Below are positions 1-5,722 of a stretch of 5,722 nt of DNA, piece by piece (within the stretch, counting starts at the first letter, position 1; each line of letters starts with the position of its first letter). Position numbers and translations under genes: made by a program. Source of the DNA: Methylophaga sp. (GTDB lineage Bacteria > Pseudomonadota > Gammaproteobacteria > Nitrosococcales > Methylophagaceae); assembly GCA_007117275.1 (NCBI GenBank), contig SKGV01000072.1:1-5722 (forward strand), written 5' to 3'. The notes below the pieces were generated by a model. It searched no databases. It saw only the letters and a program-made list of their open reading frames with translations, and was not told the origin of the DNA.

Positions 1-466
1 GGGCGGCTCGCATACGCGACTGCCAAACCTTATCCCAGTCTTGGCGATCTTTAGCGGCGCGGATGACGCCTGCATAATTTGATTGATGCCACTCAATGCC
101 ATGCTGACGACACCACTGTGCCAGCTTTCGATCTCGCTCAAAGGTGTTGAGCAGCCCGACTTCTTGATGAGAAAAAATCCGCCGAACACTGAAGTCTTGG
201 TGAAGCTTGGCCATCTCCTGCAACACATCACCCTGAACAATACATAGCTGTGCATTAACTGCGGAGAGTTGCTGTTGCATGTCTTGCAGCGATTGCCAAA
301 CAAAGCGCCAGTGTCGAACATCATAATGCGCATCATTCAGCAGCATGGGTTCGAAGATGTACAGCAGCAGCACTGGCTCTTGTTGCTGGCAAGCCTGTTC
401 AAGCGGCTCATGGTCGGCAAGTCTTAGATCGCGCTTGAACCAGACAATATTGATTGCGGGCTTCAT
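1..466 (-). CDS. phr: Cryptochrome/photolyase-family flavoprotein, N-terminal part (C-terminus beyond left edge)
   Basis: The first 155 residues of a photolyase-family protein are visible; the reading frame stays open to the left edge. It begins MKPAINIVWFKRDLRLADHE, the start of the alpha/beta antenna domain (VWFKRDLR at residues 8-15). Further on come YIFEP (36-40), YDVRHWRFVWQSL (48-60), SHQEVG (99-104) and a GVIR...W...W...M stretch near residues 133-152. These match the branch of proteobacterial photolyase-like proteins about 500 residues long, not classical E. coli PhrB. The FAD-binding helical domain, which would show whether it repairs CPD or 6-4 lesions or acts as a photoreceptor, lies outside the window. 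Light-driven repair of UV lesions in double-stranded DNA is inferred from the family. The ATG overlaps the stop of the upstream CRY-DASH gene as ATGA. No Shine-Dalgarno sequence precedes it, so translation is probably coupled. The family is certain; the exact activity is not. Confidence 0.9.
   Translation of the reverse strand, partial: MKPAINIVWFKRDLRLADHEPLEQACQQQEPVLLLYIFEPMLLNDAHYDVRHWRFVWQSLQDMQQQLSAVNAQLCIVQGDVLQEMAKLHQDFSVRRIFSHQEVGLLNTFERDRKLAQWCRQHGIEWHQSNYAGVIRAAKDRQDWDKVWQSRMRAA
463..466 (-). other. ATGA stop/start overlap between CRY-DASH and phr
   Basis: On the minus strand the ATG of the downstream photolyase-family gene (466-464) shares bases with the TGA of the CRY-DASH gene (465-463). 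The bases just upstream are C-rich (CCGCCCCCGCAACGCCC) and hold no purine-rich ribosome binding site. Reinitiation by ribosomes finishing the CRY-DASH gene is the simplest reading, and it implies one transcript for both genes. Confidence 0.85.
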
Positions 467-1785
467 GGGCGTTGCGGGGGCGGCATGATTGGCCAGTCGG
501 CAGCATCCAGTGAGTCTAGCGGCTGATCGCCCTCACCGCCCTGCCACGTTCTGATAAAACTGCCCTCAGGGTCATACTCTTGAGTTTGCTTGTGCAGATT
601 AAAATGACGCCCTCCGCGCGGATCTGCACCGACACCGGCAATATATTGCCAATTACCCCAGTTAGAGGCCATATCGTAATCAATGAGCTGCTGTTCAAAA
701 TACGCCGCGCCATAGCGCCAATCCATACGCAACTCGTGAATAAACGCACTGGCAACAATCTGCCGTCCGCGATTACTCATGTATCCTGTGTCATTAAGCT
801 CATGCATCAACGCATTGACCAGTGGATACGGCGTATTGCCATGACACCAACGCTGATAACGCTCAGGATAAAAACAACAGCGCACCGGTTTTTGCGTGAT
901 ACCTGCCGGCGTGAACAAGCGATAACCATGTTTGATGGCATACCACTGAAAATACTCACGCCATAACAGTTCCACAAAAATCCACTCAGTCGACTCATTA
1001 GCACCCTGCTGACGTTCGTATTGACGCAAACGACTATGAATATGACGTACTGATAAACAGCCATTGGCCAGCCACGGTGAAAAACGCGTTGAATTGAGCC
1101 AGCCATCCAATGCGTTTCGGGTTTGCTTGTACTGTGACGCCGCATCGCTGGAAAAATAATTTGTCAGCTGCGTTAATGCCGCCGCCTCGCCACCTTTGAA
1201 CAATGGATTTAAGGTTTTTTGTTGAATGGGAATAGCTGTGAATGCCATCTCTGGCGGTGGTGGTAAGTAGGTTAATGCTTTCTGAGCCGCAGGCACCTGC
1301 AGCGCGTCTACCTTGCGACGAAACTGGCTAAAGCTTTTTGGTAATTCATCAACGCGAAACGGCAAGTCCTCTTGATGAAACAGCGTGAAGGTGTCGGTTT
1401 GCAAAAAACGTAATGTCGGAAAACGACGCTGCAACGACTGCCACTGTCGTTGTTCATAAATGCCCGGATGCGCGCTCCGCCCGATATGACGTATCTGATG
1501 GCGTTCGATGACTTGGCTAATCGCTTCTACAGGGCTTTGCTCTAGCACTAAAAGCTGTTGACCCAGTTCGGCGAGCGCGGTCTGCAAATCCGCCAAAGAT
1601 TCCAGCAAAAACCGATAACGTTGCTGGCCCATGGCTCGACTGTTTAAGCCATTGGGTTTAAACCATTCAGGGTCGATACAATACACGCAAATCAAACGAT
1701 CCACCCGGTTAGCCAGTTGCCAGAGCGCCGTCTGATCATGCAAACGCAAATCATTAGTGAACCAGAACAGTCCTGTCTGTGTCAT
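463..1785 (-). CDS. cry: CRY-DASH cryptochrome (single-strand-DNA-type photolyase)
   Basis: A full-length 440-residue CRY-DASH flavoprotein. Family members bind FAD plus a folate antenna and use blue light to repair cyclobutane pyrimidine dimers, mainly in single-stranded or looped DNA. The antenna domain starts with FWFTNDLRLHD (residues 7-17). The DASH signature LFHQEDLPF (135-143) is followed by LPKSFSQFRRKV (148-159). The FAD domain has ESTEWIFVELLWREYFQW (264-281), GNTPYPLVNALM (316-327), TGYMSNRGRQIVAS (333-346) and DWRYGAAYFEQQLIDYD (355-371), ending in NWGNWQYIAGVGADPR (375-390). By spacing, W379 and W356 match E. coli photolyase W382 and W359, and N375 matches N378, which faces flavin N5. 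The position equivalent to distal W306 is C303. Its ATG gives the normal N-terminus, although upstream ribosome-binding signal is weak. It leads a probable two-gene operon with the downstream photolyase-family gene and is divergent from the DCC gene. Confidence 0.95.
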   Translation of the reverse strand: MTQTGLFWFTNDLRLHDQTALWQLANRVDRLICVYCIDPEWFKPNGLNSRAMGQQRYRFLLESLADLQTALAELGQQLLVLEQSPVEAISQVIERHQIRHIGRSAHPGIYEQRQWQSLQRRFPTLRFLQTDTFTLFHQEDLPFRVDELPKSFSQFRRKVDALQVPAAQKALTYLPPPPEMAFTAIPIQQKTLNPLFKGGEAAALTQLTNYFSSDAASQYKQTRNALDGWLNSTRFSPWLANGCLSVRHIHSRLRQYERQQGANESTEWIFVELLWREYFQWYAIKHGYRLFTPAGITQKPVRCCFYPERYQRWCHGNTPYPLVNALMHELNDTGYMSNRGRQIVASAFIHELRMDWRYGAAYFEQQLIDYDMASNWGNWQYIAGVGADPRGGRHFNLHKQTQEYDPEGSFIRTWQGGEGDQPLDSLDAADWPIMPPPQRP

Positions 1786-1875
1786 CTATACTATCCATTA
1801 AACGTGAGTTGCCAAAAAGGTCGCAAACAAGCACTCATGACTGCTAATCGCTCACAAAGGTTCTTGCAGAACGCC
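1786..1875. promoter_or_regulatory. Divergent intergenic region between CRY-DASH and the DCC gene
   Basis: This 90-base gap should contain the start signals for both divergent genes. For CRY-DASH (minus strand) the best sigma70-like pair is TTGCGA (1826-1821), an 18-base spacer and TTTAAT (1802-1797). It would give a very short leader, and only a weak GGA precedes the ATG. For the DCC gene (plus strand) a TATACT box lies at 1787-1792 with no good -35 element in front. I see no clear operator palindrome, so light or stress control cannot be read from the sequence. Both promoter calls come from inspection only and are weak. Confidence 0.3.
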
Positions 1876-2271
1876 ATGTCAAACCATCAACTGATCCTAT
1901 TCTACGACGGCCATTGCGCCCTGTGTATGAGAGAAATCATCCAGCTTATGCAGCTTGATAGCGCTGGGAGCATTTGCTTTGAGAATATTCATGCCGAGGA
2001 TTTTGCAGAGCGCTATCCGGAGATTGATCCGGTCGAGGCAGACCGACGACTGCATGGCAAACTCAACAATGGCAGGCTAATTTATGGATTAGATGTCACC
2101 GTCACTGCCTTGCAACTGGTCAACAAACATCGCTGGCTGGCGGTGTTGCGTTGGCCGGTCATCAAACCTTGCGCAGATTTGGTCTACCGTATATTTGCCC
2201 GCTATCGGCATTCGATTTCACGCTGGTTCAAACATCCCGATGCCTGCGGCTGTCAGGTTAAACGTGACTAA
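1876..2271 (+). CDS. DCC-family (DUF393) thiol-disulfide oxidoreductase-like protein
   Basis: A 131-residue protein of the DCC/YuxK family (DUF393), named after its conserved D-C-C motif. Here the motif is FYDGHCALC (residues 9-17), with D11, C14 and C17 right after the first beta strand, as in thioredoxin-like folds. The following EIIQLMQLDSAGSICF segment (20-35) and the later GLDVTVTALQLV and HRWLAVLRWPVI stretches (71-96) also fit the family. A second cysteine pair, C124 and C126 (DACGC), sits near the C-terminus. No signal peptide is seen, so it is probably cytoplasmic or membrane-associated. The biochemical role of the family is poorly known; thiol-disulfide exchange is inferred from the CxxC motif. 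I chose the ATG at 1876 because homology begins there. An in-frame ATG at 1837 would add 13 residues, and neither start has a well-spaced ribosome binding site. It is the only plus-strand gene here, and its 3' end overlaps ams. Confidence 0.85.
   Translation: MSNHQLILFYDGHCALCMREIIQLMQLDSAGSICFENIHAEDFAERYPEIDPVEADRRLHGKLNNGRLIYGLDVTVTALQLVNKHRWLAVLRWPVIKPCADLVYRIFARYRHSISRWFKHPDACGCQVKRD
2258..2271. other. Convergent 14-base overlap of the DCC gene and ams 3' ends
   Basis: The plus-strand stop TAA (2269-2271) lies inside the last codons of the minus-strand ams gene, whose own TAA is at 2260-2258. No intergenic space exists for a terminator. No stem followed by a T-run is visible on either side, so the two transcripts probably overlap as antisense RNA. 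Confidence 0.9.
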
Positions 2272-4213
2272 GCCAGTAATAACCATAATCAGGTATCACC
2301 AGGCTGCTCCCAAACTGTTCCGGCGCCTGGCCACTGATTAAATCGACCAATCGCCCCTGATGATACTGTGACCAGCCAGGAATCTCCGATAACTCAAGTT
2401 GCTGAGGCCGCTCGGCAAAGTTACACACCACCAAAATAGGCACACTGCCCTGCGTCAGTTGATAGCGCTCAAAGACAAACAGATTTGGGTTAGAGGTATC
2501 CATCAGCGCTCGGTTGTTCAGATCCGCAAATACGCTGTTTTCCTTACGAACGGCAATCATATTTTTTAACGCCGTAAAAATCCGAAACTCAATGGTGCCT
2601 GGTATGTTTCGCTGCTCGGCGCGTAACCAATCAATTTTGGGTCGATGAACCCAACGCGAGTCGTTCATCTTGCTGGGATCTTCGCGATAACTATCATCAT
2701 TGAGCGTGCCCAGCTCGTCTCCGTAATACAACAGCGGCAAGCCACCAAAGCTCAGTATCAAACTATGCAGCAACAACACCAGCCTAACGGCGGCATCCTG
2801 AGCCTGCAGATCCCCTGACTCGAGGGCATATTGCAAGCCTATCAATGACGCCAATGATCCAGAAATACGAGTATCTCCTGTGCGTTCATTCTGACCAAAC
2901 GGCAGCCCTCTGGCATGGGATGCTGCAAATCGGCCAAGAAAATAATCAACCAAGAAACGCCGATGATCTTGAGGCTGATAGTCAGCGGCGGCAATATCAC
3001 GATCATCAAAGCCAAAGCCAATGTCATCGTGGCAGCGGATATAGTTAAGCCAGGTCGCTCGGTCCAGTTTACTTGGCAAGCTTTTTAGGCCCTGTTTCAA
3101 CAGCTGGGCGTTTTTGGTGGCCACAGCATCCCACATCAAGGCCATAAAGGTCGCGTTATAGGCGATTTCACACTCTTTGGCGATGACCGCATCCTCACCA
3201 AAATATTTGATCACCTCAACTGGCGCGACAATCGCTTCTGCAATAAACAAAACACCGGGTGCAGTCACCTGGCAGCAGTCTTTGAACAATTGCAAAATAA
3301 GATGCGCCTCACGTTCGTTCTGACAGGTGCTGCCGATTTTTTTCCAGAGAAAAGCAACGGCATCCAGACGTAAGATGTCAGCTCCTTGATTTGCCCAAAA
3401 CAGAATCACATCGAGCATTTCAATGAAAACCGCCGGGTTGCTGTAGTTCAAATCCCACTGGTATTGATTGAATACTGTCATGACCCAGCGCTGCATTTGC
3501 GCATCCCAGGTGAAATTGCCCGGCGCGGTTTCAGGAAAGACCTCCGGCATGCTTTGTTCAAACATATCGGGAATATGACGGTTTTCGAAGGTGTAATAAT
3601 ACGACTGATACGGTGGATAACCCGCTCGCGCTTTGTGTGCCCACTCGTGCTCATCTGAGGTATGATTCAGCACAACGTCCAGCACCAGCAACATATCTCG
3701 CTGGCGCATTTCTCCGGCCAGCTGATTTAAATCCTTCAGTGTACCGACCCGTGGATCAAGCTCACGAAAATTACTGACTGCATAGCCACCATCACTACGC
3801 CCTTCAGGACATTGCATGATTGGCATGATATGCACCAGATTGATACCCAGCTCCTGAAGGTAATGAAGATGCTGCCGCACCCCCTGCAGATCATCGGCAA
3901 AGCCATTGCTATACAACGCCATGCCCACCCATTTTTGACTGAGAAACCAGTTAAAATCCTGTTCTCTTTCAATATCTCTTGCGTGCAGTTCCGGGCTACG
4001 GCGAATGTATTGACGAGCCATGGTTTCAACCAGTCGCTGGGCATGCTCGGCAAAGTCATCACGCTGTCCGTAAAGCCTGTCCAACAAGGAATGAATGGCA
4101 TAAAAATTCGCGCCAAGCCGGGTATAAAAATACCGCAGATCCTGCTTGATGAACTCAGGTTCAATCTGATTGAGAATGCTGTTTAATAGGGCGTGAGATT
4201 GTTGTTCGTACAT
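2258..4213 (-). CDS. ams: Amylosucrase (GH13 subfamily 4)
   Basis: A 651-residue glycoside hydrolase family 13 enzyme, close in length to Neisseria polysaccharea amylosucrase (636). Amylosucrase cleaves sucrose and transfers its glucose to an alpha-1,4-glucan, releasing fructose. The first ~90 residues form the helical N-terminal domain typical of this subfamily. Catalytic motifs follow in order: SDGGYAVSNFREL (140-152), DVVLNHTSDEHEWA (179-192), nucleophile D284 in RLDAVAF, acid/base E326 in IAEAIV, stabiliser D396 in CHDDIG, YYGDELGTLND (496-506) and NDSRWVHRP (517-525). The D141-H184 and D284-E326 spacings equal those recalled for the Neisseria enzyme (D144-H187, D286-E328). The E326-D396 spacing is five residues longer, from a short insertion around 341-348. 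No signal peptide is present, so it acts in the cytoplasm. It is last in the sucrose operon, 5 bases after fruK, with only a poor ribosome binding site. The related sucrose hydrolase is a less likely alternative. Confidence 0.95.
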   Translation of the reverse strand: MYEQQSHALLNSILNQIEPEFIKQDLRYFYTRLGANFYAIHSLLDRLYGQRDDFAEHAQRLVETMARQYIRRSPELHARDIEREQDFNWFLSQKWVGMALYSNGFADDLQGVRQHLHYLQELGINLVHIMPIMQCPEGRSDGGYAVSNFRELDPRVGTLKDLNQLAGEMRQRDMLLVLDVVLNHTSDEHEWAHKARAGYPPYQSYYYTFENRHIPDMFEQSMPEVFPETAPGNFTWDAQMQRWVMTVFNQYQWDLNYSNPAVFIEMLDVILFWANQGADILRLDAVAFLWKKIGSTCQNEREAHLILQLFKDCCQVTAPGVLFIAEAIVAPVEVIKYFGEDAVIAKECEIAYNATFMALMWDAVATKNAQLLKQGLKSLPSKLDRATWLNYIRCHDDIGFGFDDRDIAAADYQPQDHRRFLVDYFLGRFAASHARGLPFGQNERTGDTRISGSLASLIGLQYALESGDLQAQDAAVRLVLLLHSLILSFGGLPLLYYGDELGTLNDDSYREDPSKMNDSRWVHRPKIDWLRAEQRNIPGTIEFRIFTALKNMIAVRKENSVFADLNNRALMDTSNPNLFVFERYQLTQGSVPILVVCNFAERPQQLELSEIPGWSQYHQGRLVDLISGQAPEQFGSSLVIPDYGYYWLSHV

Positions 4214-4218
4214 GGCAA

Positions 4219-5094
4219 TTACAGCTCGAGGCTCTGGTAAAAACCGCGATCATGAATCAGCGCCCCACGCTCACTTATCACACGTGAAGCAAACACCTGA
4301 GCACGCTCGACAATCTGTTCAAGTGGCCAATCAGCGGCAAGACCGTGAATATACATAGCAGAAAAAGCATCACCGGCCCCGACGCTATCCACGAATGTGT
4401 CGGGTTTCACTGCAGGCATTTCAATGAAGTTTCCCTCATTCGTGCGAACAATAACGCCATCGGCGCCCAGTGTCACAATCAGATGCTTAAGCTGGAAGTT
4501 ACTTTGCAGACGGGTCATATCCTGCCGTAAATCGGCCGAAGCGAATCCCAGCATGTGTATTTCATGATGATTCAATTTAACCCAATTGGCCGCTTCCATC
4601 GCCTGATAACAATCGCGCTTATTCCACCACGGGTCACGCAAATTAACATCCACAAACACGTTACACCGTGAGCTGGTGATTAAGTCTTGCAATGTGCCAG
4701 CCGACACTGCATGTCGCAACGCCAAGGTGCCGTGATACAGCACGCTATGAGCATCTAGTGTTGGCAGTTGGCTATTGTCGATAAAATCAAATGCCACATT
4801 CGCCTTGATGTCATAGCGAGGTTCATTATCTATCATACGGATGGCAACCTGCCCCGTCGGCAGCACGCTGTCCAGTTGTAGGCTGCGATCACTTAATTGC
4901 CATTCCTGCATGGCCTGGCGGATTTGTTGACCATAGTCATCCTTGCCAATTCTGGACATAAAGTGAGGCTGGTCACCCAAGGCTTGAAGATGCCAGGCGA
5001 CATTAAAAGGCGCACCGCCAAGAATGGCCTCACCCTCTGGAAACAGATCAAATAATACTTCGCCAAACACTGCTATCTGATTGAATTGACTCAT
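4219..5094 (-). CDS. fruK: Fructokinase (PfkB/ribokinase-family sugar kinase)
   Basis: A complete 291-residue PfkB-family kinase, normal length for a fructokinase. It phosphorylates fructose to fructose-6-phosphate with ATP in the cytoplasm. The N-terminus IAVFGEVLFDLFP (residues 7-19) starts the Rossmann-like core. PfkB signature 1 is GGAPFNVAWHLQALG (26-40). DVNLRDPWW (149-157) is characteristic of bacterial fructokinases, and KLNHHEIHML (173-182) is the usual KxNxxE segment. Signature 2, DSVGAGDAFSA (236-246), carries the GAGD anion hole and catalytic base D242. Fructose as substrate is inferred from these motifs and strongly supported by the neighbours: amylosucrase next door releases fructose. 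The symbol follows usage in methylotroph sucrose clusters and should not be confused with 1-phosphofructokinase FruK. Its ATG overlaps the spp stop by 4 bases, and ams begins 5 bases after its TAA. Confidence 0.93.
   Translation of the reverse strand: MSQFNQIAVFGEVLFDLFPEGEAILGGAPFNVAWHLQALGDQPHFMSRIGKDDYGQQIRQAMQEWQLSDRSLQLDSVLPTGQVAIRMIDNEPRYDIKANVAFDFIDNSQLPTLDAHSVLYHGTLALRHAVSAGTLQDLITSSRCNVFVDVNLRDPWWNKRDCYQAMEAANWVKLNHHEIHMLGFASADLRQDMTRLQSNFQLKHLIVTLGADGVIVRTNEGNFIEMPAVKPDTFVDSVGAGDAFSAMYIHGLAADWPLEQIVERAQVFASRVISERGALIHDRGFYQSLEL
5091..5094 (-). other. ATGA stop/start overlap between spp and fruK
   Basis: The fruK ATG (5094-5092) overlaps the spp TGA (5093-5091). Upstream there is only an ACAGG too far from the start to be a good ribosome binding site. 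This suggests coupled translation and a common transcript with a promoter outside the window. Confidence 0.85.
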
Positions 5095-5722
5095 GACTGG
5101 ACTGTTGCCTGTAAATGTTGTCTGAACTCAGGCATGAAATGCCAGACACCCTGTAAGACGCCTGCGCTGTAATTACCATTCATGCCTAACGGATCGGGAT
5201 TGGTGGCCAATAACAACTGACCGCTGTGACCGTTATCTTCGGATAGCACCAGAGCCTGTTGCTTGACTTCGTTGCTGGCGTTATGGACCAAAACGGATTG
5301 AAACGCACTCGCCAACACTGGCATATCGTTACCACTATCACCAGCAAAGACTACTTGATCAGTGGCAAACCCAAGGTGCTGTTGCAAAAACTCCAGCGCA
5401 TGCAACTTGGTGGCCCGTTGCGGCAAGACATCCAACAGGCCAATGTTGGTCAGCTCATCAATGCTCCACATGACACTGGCTTTAACGCCAAGCGCATCGA
5501 GTCGTTGCTCAATCATCGCAATGACCGACTGATTATCGTGATACACGGGCAGATAAAAACTCAGCTTATGGGTGTTCTGTTTGCTAAATTCCTGCAGTTT
5601 CAGTCCTGCAATATCCTGCAACGCCAGCTTGAGTTGTTGATGCGACTTGCCACACCAGTCCTTGGCGATTTCTTGCTGCCATTGGGTCATTTCCTGCCAC
5701 TGCTGTTGCTGAAACTGATAGA
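5091..5722 (-). CDS. spp: Sucrose-6-phosphate phosphatase, C-terminal part (N-terminus beyond right edge)
   Basis: The frame is open to the right edge through ten codons (YQFQQQQWQE) before the first in-frame ATG at 5690, so that ATG is internal and the gene is cut by the window. The 209 visible residues are the cap domain and second half of a HAD-superfamily type IIB phosphatase, which hydrolyses sucrose-6-phosphate to sucrose, the last step of sucrose synthesis. Counting from the first full codon, the cap includes HKLSFYLP (51-58). LLDVLPQRATKLHAL (95-109) carries catalytic lysine K105, and VVFAGDSGNDMPVL (123-136) carries the metal-binding D128 and D132. The K-to-D (23) and D-to-D (4) spacings match those recalled for Synechocystis SPP (K163, D186, D190), suggesting about 60 residues are missing. 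The nucleophile motif DxDxT lies in that missing part. Whether the gene stands alone or is fused to sucrose-phosphate synthase cannot be told. Confidence 0.9.
   Translation of the reverse strand, partial: YQFQQQQWQEMTQWQQEIAKDWCGKSHQQLKLALQDIAGLKLQEFSKQNTHKLSFYLPVYHDNQSVIAMIEQRLDALGVKASVMWSIDELTNIGLLDVLPQRATKLHALEFLQQHLGFATDQVVFAGDSGNDMPVLASAFQSVLVHNASNEVKQQALVLSEDNGHSGQLLLATNPDPLGMNGNYSAGVLQGVWHFMPEFRQHLQATVQS

Noticed and set aside
580..966. 128-codon plus-strand open frame inside the CRY-DASH gene
   Set aside because: It is fully antisense to a strongly conserved gene, and its translation has no recognisable domain; it is a shadow frame.
1717..1875. Longer N-terminus for the DCC protein starting at 1717 or 1837
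   Set aside because: DCC-family similarity begins at the ATG at 1876. The 1717 start would overlap the CRY-DASH coding start, and the extra residues look non-conserved.
2299..2330. Possible terminator hairpin CCAGGC...GCCTGG downstream of the DCC gene
   Set aside because: The stem is only 6 base pairs with a 20-base loop and no T-run, and it lies in ams coding sequence; likely chance.
3812..4186. 124-codon plus-strand open frame antisense to the 5' part of ams
   Set aside because: It mirrors amylosucrase codons, lacks family similarity and has no convincing ribosome binding site.
5091..5690. Taking the ATG at 5690 as the true start of spp
   Set aside because: The frame is open upstream to the window edge, and the HAD nucleophile motif would be missing; the ATG is internal.

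Overview
The window looks like chromosomal DNA from a gammaproteobacterium, most likely a marine or salt-tolerant methylotroph or methanotroph of the Methylophaga or Methylotuvimicrobium/Methylomicrobium kind. Two things point that way. First, there is an operon for sucrose-6-phosphate phosphatase, fructokinase and amylosucrase, the order (after sps) described for the sucrose osmolyte genes of methylotrophs. Second, the CRY-DASH protein resembles, from memory, those of Vibrio-like gammaproteobacteria. The genus is inferred, not proven. Base composition is near half G+C by eye and even throughout. I see no mobile element, CRISPR array, rRNA or tRNA.

Right-hand block (2258-5722, minus strand): a tightly packed sucrose operon entering from the right edge. 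It reads spp (5' end missing), fruK and ams. spp and fruK overlap by 4 bases (ATGA), and fruK and ams are 5 bases apart. An sps gene for sucrose-phosphate synthase is expected just beyond the right edge, but cannot be seen. The three enzymes form a make-and-recycle loop. SPP finishes sucrose from sucrose-6-phosphate. Amylosucrase splits sucrose, moving its glucose onto an alpha-1,4-glucan (glycogen-like). Fructokinase returns the freed fructose to fructose-6-phosphate.

Middle (1876-2271, plus strand): one small DCC-family (DUF393) thiol-disulfide protein gene. It runs head-on into ams, and the two coding ends overlap by 14 bases.

Left-hand block (1-1785, minus strand): a light-dependent DNA-repair pair. 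A complete CRY-DASH cryptochrome/photolyase gene is followed, with a 4-base ATGA overlap, by a second cryptochrome/photolyase-family gene cut by the left edge. The CRY-DASH gene and the DCC gene are divergent and share a 90-base gap that must hold both of their promoters unless they are transcribed from further away.

Every gene belongs to a known family, and I found no convincing new system. The points most worth a second look are a non-tryptophan residue at the distal position of the CRY-DASH electron-transfer Trp triad, the coupled pair of photolyase-family genes with a divergent redox-type gene, and the convergent overlap that leaves no room for a terminator.
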